Shown here piece by piece: positions 45,893 through 55,355 of a DNA stretch of 64,000 bases. This DNA comes from JASHVB01 sp035523995. Lineage in GTDB: Bacteria; Pseudomonadota; Alphaproteobacteria; Acetobacterales; Acetobacteraceae. The position numbers were made by a program, and so were the translations under genes. The notes under the pieces are model-generated. The model was not told the origin of the DNA, searched no databases, and was given only the letters and a program-made list of their open reading frames with translations. Numbering within the stretch: position 1 is the stretch's first letter; each line of letters starts with the position of its first letter. The DNA lies in contig DATKPQ010000151.1 of NCBI GenBank assembly GCA_035523995.1, positions 15,718 through 79,717 on the forward strand, in the 5' to 3' direction.

Positions 45893-46777
45893 CTATGCGA
45901 AAGCCGGCGCGCCGTCCGCCGCACTGGCCTGCACTTCCGCGGCCTCGCCGATCGGCTGTGCCGGGCGGTTCTGCCGCAGCGTCGCGGCGCCGTCTGCGAC
46001 GATGCGCCACACTGCCTGCGCCAGCGCCTTGCGGTCCGGATATCGCGCCGGATCCAGCGGTGCGTGCAGCAGCACAGTGGCGCGCAGGCCGGAATGCTGT
46101 GCCAGCCGCAAGAAATGCGTGGCGACATCCATATCACCGTACCAGGCGAAAACCGGACGCCGCGCCCGCCCGGTCGGCAACCAGCCCAGCCGGTCGTAGA
46201 CCACGGAGACCGGCTGGATCAGCGGCGCCGCCCCATCGTCGGCCTCGGCCACCGCGAAGAACGCAGTCCGGAACGGCAGCACGCGTGATCCATCGGAGCT
46301 GGTACCTTCAGGGAACAAGATCAGGCTGTCGCCGGAGCGAAGGCGGGCGCGCATGGCGTCGCGCTCGCGCGCGGCGGCGCCGCGGCGGCGTGTGACGAAG
46401 ACGGTGCGGCCCAGCCACGCAATCACGTTGATCAGCGGCCAGCGCTCGATTTCGCCTTTGGCAACGAAACAGCCTTCCAGCACGCCGCCCACCACGGGCA
46501 CGTCCACCCAGGATGAGTGGTTGGAGACGAACACCATCGGCCGCCCTGGCTGTGCCACCGCTGGCGTGCCGACCACCCGCACTTGCACGCCCAATAGCCG
46601 GCTGAACAAGGCCCAAAAGATGCGAGCAAATGCCACCTTCGCCCGGCCTGGCAGCAGCAGGCAAACTGCCTGGATCACCATGGCCGGCAGAGTCAGTAAC
46701 AGCAGCGCCAGGAAACGGCGGACCACGCGGATCCGCCGCAACAGGTGCCGTTTCTCTGCCTCGAGCGGCATATCCAT
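45893..46777 (-). CDS. 1-acyl-glycerol-3-phosphate acyltransferase (PlsC-like)
   Basis: The 294-residue membrane-associated enzyme has N-terminal hydrophobic helices (FLALLLLTLPAMVIQAVCLL) and the acyltransferase blocks VSNHSSWVDVPV (HX4D), FVAKGEIERWPL, GRTVFVTRRRG and LILFPEGTSSDGSRVLPF. It acylates lysophosphatidate or a related lysolipid. ATG 46777 is used (46771 also possible); the longer frame translates proline-rich repeat-like sequence. Divergent from tamA. Confidence 0.87.
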   Translation of the reverse strand: MDMPLEAEKRHLLRRIRVVRRFLALLLLTLPAMVIQAVCLLLPGRAKVAFARIFWALFSRLLGVQVRVVGTPAVAQPGRPMVFVSNHSSWVDVPVVGGVLEGCFVAKGEIERWPLINVIAWLGRTVFVTRRRGAAARERDAMRARLRSGDSLILFPEGTSSDGSRVLPFRTAFFAVAEADDGAAPLIQPVSVVYDRLGWLPTGRARRPVFAWYGDMDVATHFLRLAQHSGLRATVLLHAPLDPARYPDRKALAQAVWRIVADGAATLRQNRPAQPIGEAAEVQASAADGAPAFA

Positions 46778-46951
46778 GGGAGAAAATGCCCCACGCTGCG
46801 GCAGCAGCGGGGGACGAGGCGTCAATCGGCGCAGCCGGCGTGGCGATTCCCGCATGGACGATCCGATTACCCTGCGGCTTGTGACCGGACAATGCCGCAA
46901 GCGTGACCGCGAAGTCACCACCGGCCCCGTTATCGGCGCTACGCTCGCCCA

Positions 46952-48775
46952 ATGCGCCGCTTACGCTTCCTGCTCCTTGCCGCGCTGCTTCTCTCGGCGG
47001 CGCCGCTGCCGGGCACGGCCGCAGACCCGGAGCCCTACGAGGTCAAACTCGCACCCACCGGCAACAGCGCACTGGATACCGCGCTGCGCGATAGTTCCGG
47101 CCTCATCTCACTGCAAAAGACTGTGCCCGTTGGCGGCTTCGCACTGATCGGACGAGCACGCCAGGATCTTGGCCCGTTCGCCGCCGCGCTGCAGAGCTTC
47201 GGCTATTACAAGGCGCAAACCATCATAACGATCGATGGCAAACCATTGGGCGCGCCGGACCTGGCCGACACGATCGACCATCTGCCGGCAAAACCGCCGG
47301 TACCGGTGGATGTGAAATTCGATCTGGGCCCGCAATTCCGTCTGGGACAGGTCACGATTCAGGGCACCGTACCGCCCAGTGCACGCGCCACGCTGGGGCT
47401 GGCGCCAGGCCAGCCGGCGCTCGCATCCGATGTGCTCGCAGCTCAAGGACGCTTGCTGACCGCGATCCAGGACGACGGTTATCCACTGGCCAAAGTCAAT
47501 CTGCCGCCGGCGACCCTGCATCTGGACAAGAACTTGCTCGACGTTACGTTTGTTGCCGATACCGGGCCGCGAGCGTCGCTCGGCCCGATCGCTATCACCG
47601 GCCTGAAGCACATGCACGAGGCATTCGTGCGCCGGCGCCTGCTGTTGCATCAGGGTGAACGCTTCAGTCCCACAGCCATTGCCAGAGCACAGCAGGACCT
47701 GCAATCGCTTGGGGTGTTTTCGGTGGTGCGCATCGTGCCCGCGGATCACCTGGCGCCCGACGGCACGCTGCCTATCACCGTGGACACGACGGAACGGCCT
47801 CGGCATGCTGTCGATATCGGAACAGCCTACTCCACCGACCTTGGCATCAACTTCAATGTCGGCTGGCACGACCGCGATGTGTTCGGCAATGCAGAGCAAT
47901 TGAACCTGACCGCAGCAACCAACCTGGGGGGCAATTCGGTGGTGGCGCCCGGATATAATTTTGGCGCACAGTTCATCGAACCGGATTTTCTGGCACGCGA
48001 CCAATCGTTGGACATCGAACTGCAAGCGGTAAAGCAGGACTTGCAGGCCTACAATCAGACGGCATTGATCGAGAAATTCCTGCTGGACCGCAAACTGTCA
48101 CCGCATTGGACGTTCAGCTATGGCGTGTCGGGCGAGCAAGAGACGATCGAGCAGGAAGGAATGACGCGGCATTACCAGTTGGTGGGGCTGCCGCTGACGC
48201 TGAAATTCGACGACAGCAACAGTCTGCTGAATCCGACGCACGGGATCCGTGCGACCTTCAACGCCACGCCGACCGGGGCGTTGGGATCCAATGACACAGG
48301 CTTCCTCATCCTGGAGGCGGCGGGTTCGACCTATCTGGACCTGAGTGGCAATGGCCGCAGCGTGCTCGCATTGCGTGGGCTGGTAGGAGAAGTGCCTGGG
48401 ACGAATACGTTCTCTCTGCCGCCGGACCAGCGCTTCTATGCCGGTGGCAGCGGCACGGTGCGCGGATACAAATATCAATCAGTGGGGCCACAATTCCCGG
48501 ACAGGACGCCGACGGGCGGCACCGCGATCAGCGCCGGGACGGTGGAGTTGCGCCAGCGGATCATCGGCAATTACGGCGCGGTGGCGTTCGTGGATGCAGG
48601 GCAGGTCAGCTCCAATGGGATACCGTTCAGCAACGCGTGGCGCGTCGGCGTGGGGGTTGGGTTCCGTTATTACACCTCGATCGGGCCGATCCGGCTGGAT
48701 GTGGCGGTGCCGGTGAACCGCGAACCGGGCGGGGACGCGTTCGAGTTGTATTTGGGAATCGGACAGGCGTTCTGA
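46952..48775 (+). CDS. tamA: TamA-like Omp85 outer-membrane assembly factor
   Basis: The 607-residue precursor has a signal peptide (FLLLAALLLSAAPLPGTAA), three POTRA-like domains (to about residue 260; VKFDLGPQFRLGQVTIQG, LDVTFVADTGPRASLGPIAI) and a 16-strand barrel with the Omp85 lid motif RFYAGGSGTVRGYKYQ and a terminal phenylalanine in LGIGQAF. TamA usually works with TamB, commonly encoded next to it; here the next gene is queC after 308 bases, so tamB is elsewhere or absent. Confidence 0.9.
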   Translation: MRRLRFLLLAALLLSAAPLPGTAADPEPYEVKLAPTGNSALDTALRDSSGLISLQKTVPVGGFALIGRARQDLGPFAAALQSFGYYKAQTIITIDGKPLGAPDLADTIDHLPAKPPVPVDVKFDLGPQFRLGQVTIQGTVPPSARATLGLAPGQPALASDVLAAQGRLLTAIQDDGYPLAKVNLPPATLHLDKNLLDVTFVADTGPRASLGPIAITGLKHMHEAFVRRRLLLHQGERFSPTAIARAQQDLQSLGVFSVVRIVPADHLAPDGTLPITVDTTERPRHAVDIGTAYSTDLGINFNVGWHDRDVFGNAEQLNLTAATNLGGNSVVAPGYNFGAQFIEPDFLARDQSLDIELQAVKQDLQAYNQTALIEKFLLDRKLSPHWTFSYGVSGEQETIEQEGMTRHYQLVGLPLTLKFDDSNSLLNPTHGIRATFNATPTGALGSNDTGFLILEAAGSTYLDLSGNGRSVLALRGLVGEVPGTNTFSLPPDQRFYAGGSGTVRGYKYQSVGPQFPDRTPTGGTAISAGTVELRQRIIGNYGAVAFVDAGQVSSNGIPFSNAWRVGVGVGFRYYTSIGPIRLDVAVPVNREPGGDAFELYLGIGQAF

Positions 48776-49083
48776 ACCTGCCCAACGCGTGAATAAAGTC
48801 ACTCGATCATGTCGCGTATGAGAGGCACCCTGGTGAGCCATAGAGTTCGATTCTGGGCAGCAAGGCTTCGCGCCCTGGCGAACGGCCAGACGAATTTGCG
48901 GGAGGCATCGGGACGAGAGCCGTCGTGTGCTGACGCAATATTCATGTGCCAGGATCTCTCACGATGCCGCAGTGAATCCTGGGCCGGAACGACCGGTGTG
49001 CGGCCTGTGGATGGCCAGCTCAAGCTTCCTCCCCTGATGCCCGCCCCTCCCACAAATACCGCAGGCGCCTTAAGACTCTCGCT
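48776..49083. other. gap between tamA and queC
   Basis: No clear gene or riboswitch; no preQ1 aptamer recognised. Small frames on both strands lack support. Confidence 0.4.
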
Positions 49084-49797
49084 ATGGCTGACACCGACCG
49101 CGCCCTGGTACTGTTTTCCGGCGGACAGGATTCCACGACCTGCCTCGCCTGGGCGCTGGCACGCTATCAGCATGTCGAGACGGTGGGTTTCGCCTATGGC
49201 CAGCGCCATGCCGTGGAACTGGCCTGCCGCGAGCCGATCCGCGCGAAGCTCGCGAGCCCGGCGCTCGGCCCCGATCACATGGTGGACCTCGCTGCGACCA
49301 TCGGCTCGCTCGGTCAGACTGCGCTGACGTCGGAAACCGAGATCGCCATGACCGAGGAAGGCCTGCCCAACACCTTCGTTCCCGGCCGCAACATATTGTT
49401 CCTCGCCTGCGCCGCCGCCATCGCCTATCGCCGCAACCTGCGGCGCATCGTCGCCGGCACGTGCGAGACCGATTACTCCGGCTATCCCGATTGCCGCGAT
49501 GACACGGTCAAGGCGATGCAGCTCGCGCTGAACCTGGGCATGCAGCGCCGCTTCGTGTTGGAGACGCCGCTGATGTGGCGCGGCAAGGCCGCGACCTGGG
49601 CACTGGCGCACGTCCTGGGCGGCGATAGGCTGGTGGAACTGATCCGGACCGAAACGCATAGCTGTTACAAGGGCGATCGCAGCCACCTGCACGATTGGGG
49701 CTATGGCTGCGGCGCTTGTCCCGCCTGCGAGCTGCGTGCCGCCGGCTGGCATCGCTGGCATGCCACCGGTGGCCGCGCTTCAATGCCCGGCCCGTGA
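49084..49797 (+). CDS. queC: 7-cyano-7-deazaguanine synthase
   Basis: The 237-residue enzyme makes preQ0 for queuosine. PP-loop LVLFSGGQDSTTCLAWAL at the start, VPGRNILFLACAAAIA, GTCETDYSGYPDCRDD and the zinc-binding C-terminus (HSCYKG, YGCGACPACELRA with spaced Cys). No queD or queE is next to it. Length is standard. Confidence 0.95.
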   Translation: MADTDRALVLFSGGQDSTTCLAWALARYQHVETVGFAYGQRHAVELACREPIRAKLASPALGPDHMVDLAATIGSLGQTALTSETEIAMTEEGLPNTFVPGRNILFLACAAAIAYRRNLRRIVAGTCETDYSGYPDCRDDTVKAMQLALNLGMQRRFVLETPLMWRGKAATWALAHVLGGDRLVELIRTETHSCYKGDRSHLHDWGYGCGACPACELRAAGWHRWHATGGRASMPGP

Positions 49798-49808
49798 GGA
49801 GACACCGC

Positions 49809-50168
49809 ATGAAACTTGCCCTGCCGCTGCTTGCCGCCGCTTGCCTCACCCTGCCGTTGGCGGCACACGCACAGCGCCCAATCGACCTACATGTGCGCAG
49901 CGCCGGCGAACTGGCCGACCTGTGCGCCGCCAATCCGCGCGATCCGGGCGGCGACGCACGGATCAACTACTGCCATGGCTTCGCGCAGGGCGTGGTGGAT
50001 GTTGAGCTGATGAACGGCAGGCCATTCTGCTTCCCCAGCCCCGCGCCGACGCGAACTGCCACGTTGCGCCAGTTCGTCGAGTGGGTGCGTGCGTCGCCGG
50101 ACCGCGGCAGCCAGAATCCGGTGAACGGGCTGATGCATTTCCTGGCCGAGCGGTATCCTTGCCATTAG
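49809..50168 (+). CDS. Rap1a/Tai-type immunity-like secreted protein
   Basis: The 119-residue protein has a signal peptide (LPLLAAACLTLPLAAHA) and then a small domain with conserved Cys and Gly: LADLCAAN, INYCHGFAQGVVD, RPFCFPSP and a closing ERYPCH. That pattern fits the Rap1a/Tai family, which includes T6SS immunity proteins but also many lone periplasmic proteins. No effector or secretion gene is nearby, so immunity is not supported here. A GAGGAG site precedes ATG, 11 bases after queC. Confidence 0.7.
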   Translation: MKLALPLLAAACLTLPLAAHAQRPIDLHVRSAGELADLCAANPRDPGGDARINYCHGFAQGVVDVELMNGRPFCFPSPAPTRTATLRQFVEWVRASPDRGSQNPVNGLMHFLAERYPCH

Positions 50169-50291
50169 CAGCGCAAAGTCCAGAGCTCGAAGCAGCTGTT
50201 CGGGACGGTGGTATTGATCCGCGGCGCCGCGCTGGCGGACGCCGCGTCCGTCGATCGTTCGTTCCGCTGCCCCGAGCAAGCGCGATCAGGC

Positions 50292-50849
50292 CTACCGAGA
50301 CATCCCTTCCGCGCCCGCCGGGACGTCGTAGAAGGCGAGCGTCATTGACACGCTGCTGTAAAAGCCCATGAGGCAGGTGACATCGGTGATGCCTTCGTGG
50401 CCGAGTACCGTCAGCGCGCGGTCATACAACCCTTTCGAGATCCATCGCGCGTTGATCAGCGCGACTGCCATTTCGTAGACGACTTGCTCGCGCTCGTCGT
50501 CGAACGAGGTGGGCAGGCTGGAGAGCATAGCCTCGACCTTGTCATGCGGCAGTCCGGCCGCCTTGCCGGCGCGCTCATGGGCGTTGGTGGGGTAGGCGGC
50601 GTGGAAATGTGCTGTGGTGACGACGACGGCGATCTCGCGCTCGCGTTCGCTGAGGGAATAGCCGGTGCGGAAATAGGCGCCCAAGGGAGCCATCACCTTC
50701 GCCAGTTTGGGGTTGTGGACGTAGATCTTGTTCGGCCCGGGCAGGCGGCCGCGGGTTTCCATGAGCAAGTTGTAGGCGTCCTTTTGCTCCGGGGTCATGG
50801 CGTCGAGGGGGAGTTCGGCGTAACGGCCGAAGCTGGGGGTCTCGGGCAT
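50292..50849 (-). CDS. carboxymuconolactone decarboxylase/AhpD-like protein
   Basis: The 185-residue helical protein has the CMD core LGAYFRTGYSLSEREREIAV and the sequence VVVTTAHFHAAYPTNAHER, where family members usually have catalytic Cys residues (CxxC); the pair is absent here, so it is not a standard alkylhydroperoxidase. GGAGGA ribosome site. Function unassigned. Confidence 0.8.
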   Translation of the reverse strand: MPETPSFGRYAELPLDAMTPEQKDAYNLLMETRGRLPGPNKIYVHNPKLAKVMAPLGAYFRTGYSLSEREREIAVVVTTAHFHAAYPTNAHERAGKAAGLPHDKVEAMLSSLPTSFDDEREQVVYEMAVALINARWISKGLYDRALTVLGHEGITDVTCLMGFYSSVSMTLAFYDVPAGAEGMSR

Positions 50850-51653
50850 TTGGGGCTTCCTCCTGCGGTGGGGTGTCGGCCAGGCCGCATGTCGCGGCGG
50901 TCATGGGTTCGTTGGGCGCTTTGAGGTATGGCGAGCCCGGAGGATACGCACGGTGCCGCGCGCAAAGCGATACCTGATGATGTCGGACAATGCCGTGGCT
51001 ACGCGGCACGCCTGATAGAACAGACGGCGAACAACAGCGACAGGTGACCAGCGAATGTCCTCGCCGGCCGGCTTTCAAAACACCAACCGCCAGAACGCCG
51101 CATCGCCTCTGCCGCTGTCAGTCCGTCCTGCTTGCGCCGCGCCCGGCGAAACACGCACAAGAACCTCATCCGCCAGAATGCCTTGCCGCGTCCCTGGCAG
51201 GCAACCCACTTCAACGTGCAGCGCACGAACTTCGGGACCAGAACGGGATGCACCAGGACGCAGCACTGCTTCCCGCCGGATATCGACCGCATCGTGCGGA
51301 AAGCGCAAATCCGCAACAAGGATCCTGTGCACCAGAAGGACGGCCGAGGTGCAGGGGCCGGCTCACGTCACGACCCGATTGAGTAAAGAACGAGCCATGA
51401 AACGGATATGGGATTCCCATGCGTCGTCCCGTCTCCGCCCCGACCGCTCGGCCTGCATCACGCATCACAAGACAAAGTCTCGCGATGAACGAAACGAGAC
51501 GCCGGCGAGACGTCGCGCCCTCTCGTCCCACATCTGGCTCCCGCGGCGGATGACACCGCCCCCCGGACCTTCTATCTCCCTTATCGACGCGCCGCGCCGA
51601 CGGCCCGGAAGGCTGATCCCGGCGACCGGCGACCTACAACCCACGACTGGTCC
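50850..51653. other. 800-bp region without a supported gene
   Basis: Several overlapping frames exist on both strands (for example minus 50999-51319 and plus 51132-51386), but none has a good start site plus protein-like composition. It may be a decayed gene. Just before lepA no promoter motif stands out. Confidence 0.4.
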
Positions 51654-53459
51654 ATGACCGACACCCCGATCGACCACATCCGCAACTTCTCGATCATCGC
51701 CCATATCGACCACGGGAAATCCACCCTGGCCGACCGGCTGATCCAGACCACCGGCGCGCTGAGCGACCGGGAGATGACCAACCAGGTCCTCGACAACATG
51801 GAGCTCGAGCGTGAGCGCGGCATCACCATCAAGGCCCAGACCGTCCTTCTGACCTATCGGGCCAGGAACGGCCAGGTCTACGAGTTGAACCTGATGGACA
51901 CCCCCGGCCACGTGGACTTCGCCTACGAGGTCAGCCGCAGTCTCGCTGCCTGTGAGGGCAGCTTGCTGGTGGTGGACGCCAGCCAGGGGGTGGAGGCGCA
52001 GACGCTCGCCAACGTCTACCAGGCGATCGACGCCAACCACGAGATCGTTCCCATCCTCAACAAGATCGACCTCCCCGCGGCCGAGCCGGAACGGGTGAAG
52101 CAGCAGATCGAGGACGTGATCGGCCTGGACGCCTCGGACGCGATCGAGATCAGCGCCAAGACTGGCCTGAACATCGACCAGGTGCTGGAGGCGCTGGTGC
52201 ACCGCCTGCCACCCCCTACGGGGGACGCCGACGCACCATTGAAGGCATTGCTCGTGGATAGCTGGTACGACCAGTATCTCGGCGTGGTGATCCTGGTGCG
52301 GGTTAAGGACGGCCGCCTGAAGCGCGGCCAGCGCATCCGCATGATGTCCACCAGCGCGGTGCACCACGTTGAGCAAGTCGGCGTGTTCTCGCCCAAGATG
52401 GTCCCCGCGGACGATCTGGGTCCAGGCGAGATCGGCTACATCACCGCCTCGATCAAGACGGTAGCCGATTGCTCTGTCGGCGACACGATCACCGACGACC
52501 GCAACCCGGCGCAAGAGCCGCTGCCGGGATTCAAGCCGTCGATCCCGGTGGTATGGTGCGGCCTTTACCCTGTGGACGCCGATGATTTCGAGAAGCTGCG
52601 CGAATCGCTGGGGAAACTGCGGCTGAACGACGCAAGCTTCCACTACGAACCGGAGACCTCGGCGGCGCTGGGCTTCGGCTTCCGCTGCGGCTTCCTGGGG
52701 CTGCTCCACCTCGAGATTATCCAGGAGCGGCTGACCCGCGAGTTCGACCTGGACCTGATTGCGACCGCGCCGAGTGTGGTGTATCGCGTCCACCGCACCA
52801 ACGGCGAAATGATGGAGCTGCACAACCCGGTGGACATGCCGGATGGCAGCGTGATCGACCACATCGAGGAACCCTGGATCCGCGCCACCATCATGGTGCC
52901 TGACGACTATTTAGGGAACGTGCTGGCCCTCTGCACCGAGCGCCGTGGCGTGCAGCAGGACCTGACCTATGTCGGCAACCGCGCCATGGTGGTCTATCGG
53001 CTGCCGCTGAACGAGGTGGTGTTCGATTTCTACGACCGGCTGAAATCGGTCAGCCGCGGCTATGCCAGCTTCGACTATCAGATGGACGGCTACGCCGAGG
53101 GCGACCTGGTGCGCATTTCCATCCTGGTGAATGGCGATGCCGTGGATGCGCTGAGCTTCATCGCCCACCGCAGCGTGGCGGAACAGCGCGGGCGCGCAAT
53201 CTGCGCCAAGCTGAAGGACCTGATCCCGCGGCAATTGTTCAAGATCGCGGTGCAGGCGGCGATCGGCGGCCGCGTGATCGCGCGCGAAACGATCAGCGCG
53301 CTGTCGAAGGACGTGACCGCGAAATGCTACGGCGGCGACATCACGCGCAAGCGCAAGCTGCTGGAGAAGCAGAAGGAAGGCAAGAAGCGCATGCGCCAGT
53401 TCGGCAAGGTGGAAATCCCGCAGTCGGCGTTCCTGGCGGCGCTGAAAATGGATGCGTGA
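51654..53459 (+). CDS. lepA: elongation factor 4 (LepA)
   Basis: The 601-residue ribosomal GTPase has G1 AHIDHGKST, the switch region RERGITIKAQ, G3 DTPGHVDF, G4 NKIDLP and the LepA-specific C-terminus (CYGGDITRKRKLLEKQKEGKKRMR). It acts on stalled or mistranslocated ribosomes. Full length and intact. Confidence 0.98.
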   Translation: MTDTPIDHIRNFSIIAHIDHGKSTLADRLIQTTGALSDREMTNQVLDNMELERERGITIKAQTVLLTYRARNGQVYELNLMDTPGHVDFAYEVSRSLAACEGSLLVVDASQGVEAQTLANVYQAIDANHEIVPILNKIDLPAAEPERVKQQIEDVIGLDASDAIEISAKTGLNIDQVLEALVHRLPPPTGDADAPLKALLVDSWYDQYLGVVILVRVKDGRLKRGQRIRMMSTSAVHHVEQVGVFSPKMVPADDLGPGEIGYITASIKTVADCSVGDTITDDRNPAQEPLPGFKPSIPVVWCGLYPVDADDFEKLRESLGKLRLNDASFHYEPETSAALGFGFRCGFLGLLHLEIIQERLTREFDLDLIATAPSVVYRVHRTNGEMMELHNPVDMPDGSVIDHIEEPWIRATIMVPDDYLGNVLALCTERRGVQQDLTYVGNRAMVVYRLPLNEVVFDFYDRLKSVSRGYASFDYQMDGYAEGDLVRISILVNGDAVDALSFIAHRSVAEQRGRAICAKLKDLIPRQLFKIAVQAAIGGRVIARETISALSKDVTAKCYGGDITRKRKLLEKQKEGKKRMRQFGKVEIPQSAFLAALKMDA

Positions 53460-53460
53460 T

Positions 53461-53720
53461 CTCAGGATTCCAATAATGCGCGTATCGTCTCATTCCAGGC
53501 CAGCTGCATGCTGGCCGGAACATCCTTCCGGCGCAGCTGGTCCAGCAGGTGAACGGCAAAACGTGGCCGCCAGCGCGCTCCAACGGTAGTGAGCCCATCC
53601 AGCCGTCATTGTTTTAGCGCCAGGACATTCACGTCATGGCCCTGACCGCAATCGCGGCGCGCCGCTCGCGGGCCTTCGGATTACGGCGGGACGTTGATAT
53701 CGAAGAACAAATAGCCAGTA
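53461..53720 (-). pseudogene. decayed small gene, possibly DUF5615 PIN-like toxin
   Basis: On the minus strand the frame reads YLFFDINVPP then a stop, continues to GHDVNVLALKQ and a stop, and then RLDGLTTVGARWRPRFAVHL to LLES and a stop at 53461. The first pieces resemble the DENLPP...GHDV pattern of DUF5615 PIN-like proteins. Two in-frame stops and no start make it non-functional. The family call is tentative. Confidence 0.35.
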
Positions 53721-53891
53721 AGTTGAAGAACAAAAAGTCAGTCAGTTGCTGCGGGAGCCATCGCCGTAGGAACCTGGCAGGCATCTTCGCATCGCGGGAA
53801 GATACCGTCGAAGTCGTGACGGCCCCGCCGCTACCCCGTATCTGCATAAACCCGGCGCTGGAAGATTCCCCGGCGCAACCGGAGGAAGCGG

Positions 53892-54719
53892 TCACAGGTA
53901 ACCGAACCGCCGCATCGCCGCCGCGTGGTCTTGCTCGATCCGCGCCGCCTGAGCCGGGCTCAGCACGTCGCGCCACCCGCCCGGCTGCCCGGCTCCGAAA
54001 AACGGCCCTGTCGCCTCCGCCACACGCTCCTTGAAGCCGCGCGCTCGCTCCTGCGCGTGGAGCTCGGCGAAGGCGCTGAACCGGATCGCGCGTTCCAGCC
54101 GCCCGGCCGGCGGATCCTGTCCCAGCCAGCCGATCAAACGTCCGAATGCCTCGGCCGGCGCGGCGACCAGCGATTCGTAGCGCAGCACGAACACGCGCGG
54201 GTCCCGGCGCGCGGTCCAGGAATTCACATGCACCGACCAGGTGCCAAGCCATTCGTGCACCTTGGCGTCGGTCCCGCCGGTTGCCGCCCGCGGATCCGCC
54301 ATGAACGCAATCGTGTCATCGATGGAACGGCCGCGATGCCGGCTGTAGGATACCGCGACATCGCGCGGATCGCGCACGATGCAGATCGCACCGGCCGTAA
54401 CCTCCGGCACGATCAGCGGGGTGCCGGCCACCGTCAGCCTGGCGTTATGCGTCTTGACGAACACCAGACTTGGGTCCAGCGCCATGAGGTCGTGCTGCAC
54501 CAGCGGTCGCATCCGCTGCACGTCGGCGACGCTGTATTGCGAGGCCGGCCGGGGATCGTAGCGCGCATACCGCTCGGCGTTCACATCGGATGCCGTCAGG
54601 TCGGTGAGGCAATTGATGTCGTAAGGCGCCGCCGGCTGCCGGATGTAGTTGTGCAGAAAGGCCCGCACCCAGGTGTTGCCCGATTTCGGATAGGACGCGA
54701 TCCACACCAACTGACCCAT
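53892..54719 (-). CDS. sulfotransferase family protein
   Basis: The 275-residue protein has the PAPS 5'-phosphosulfate loop IASYPKSGNTWVRAFLHN near the start and the 3'-phosphate motif CIVRDPRDVAVSYSRH, both standard for cytosolic-type sulfotransferases; VFVLRYESLV follows. The acceptor is unknown. ATG 54719 is used; GTG 54734 would add five residues. Monocistronic. Confidence 0.88.
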   Translation of the reverse strand: MGQLVWIASYPKSGNTWVRAFLHNYIRQPAAPYDINCLTDLTASDVNAERYARYDPRPASQYSVADVQRMRPLVQHDLMALDPSLVFVKTHNARLTVAGTPLIVPEVTAGAICIVRDPRDVAVSYSRHRGRSIDDTIAFMADPRAATGGTDAKVHEWLGTWSVHVNSWTARRDPRVFVLRYESLVAAPAEAFGRLIGWLGQDPPAGRLERAIRFSAFAELHAQERARGFKERVAEATGPFFGAGQPGGWRDVLSPAQAARIEQDHAAAMRRFGYL

Positions 54720-54954
54720 GCGCTTCCGCTCCACGCTCGGATGCTTTTCATCGTAGCGCGCCCGGCGTCAATCACGCCGGCGTCGATGACCGCGGCGTCG
54801 CCTCAAGCGGGCGTGATCAATTTCTGGTTGGCGCCGCATCGCGGCGGTTCCTGTCGCGTATAGCATCAGGGAAGAGCATAGACTTGCGTGAGCCGGGCAT
54901 CCCTGGAACGACTCGCTTGGCCGCGCGCGAATCGCGGCCCGTGGAGAGCAAGCG

Positions 54955-55227
54955 ATGGAAGACGCGGCGCGATCGCGTGTGGAAGTGCTCGAACGGCTGG
55001 TCTCGGAGCTGCGCCATGATCTGCGCGGCGCCATCAGTCCCGCGGCCCTGGTTGCCGACCGGCTGCGGCAGAATGCCGATCCGGCCATTCAACGGTCCGG
55101 CCGGACGATCGGCCTGGTGGTCGACCGCGTGCTCGCGGTTCTGGACGCCACCTGCCAGATTGTTCCGCCGCGCAGCGAGGCGCCCGGCGGCCCGGTGATC
55201 GGCGGCACCAAGCACGGCGCCGACTGA
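54955..55227 (+). CDS. stand-alone HisKA-like dimerisation protein
   Basis: The 90-residue protein is essentially one helical hairpin with an H-box-like motif SELRHDLRGAISPAAL (His21) followed by a second helix (GRTIGLVVDRVLAVLDAT). This matches the dimerisation/phosphoacceptor segment of sensor kinases, but there is no ATPase domain downstream. It may be a phosphotransfer or scaffolding protein, or a remnant. GTGGAG site upstream of ATG. Confidence 0.6.
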   Translation: MEDAARSRVEVLERLVSELRHDLRGAISPAALVADRLRQNADPAIQRSGRTIGLVVDRVLAVLDATCQIVPPRSEAPGGPVIGGTKHGAD

Positions 55228-55236
55228 CCGCCGCGG

Positions 55237-55284
55237 GTTCATCGCCGGATAACGCCGCGCGTTCATTGCCGGATAACGCCGCGT
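55237..55284. repeat. 24-bp tandem duplication
   Basis: GTTCATCGCCGGATAACGCC and GTTCATTGCCGGATAACGCC, each followed by GCGC or GCGT, in direct succession. Confidence 0.75.
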
Positions 55285-55355
55285 TGCGGCCGGACGAGGC
55301 TTAATGCGACCTGGCCGCCGCCCGGCCATGTGGCAGCTCCCGGCGCGATGCAGTT

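Noticed and set aside
48840..48860. GTTCGATTC considered as a tRNA T-arm
   Set aside because: The flanking bases do not form the T-stem or acceptor stem; no cloverleaf possible.
48799..48945. 48-codon minus-strand frame between tamA and queC
   Set aside because: Start site weak, no recognisable motif, and the frame could arise by chance in this composition.
50999..51386. Overlapping frames on both strands in the gap before lepA
   Set aside because: None combines a ribosome site with plausible protein composition; Arg/Pro/Cys-rich translations look like non-coding DNA.
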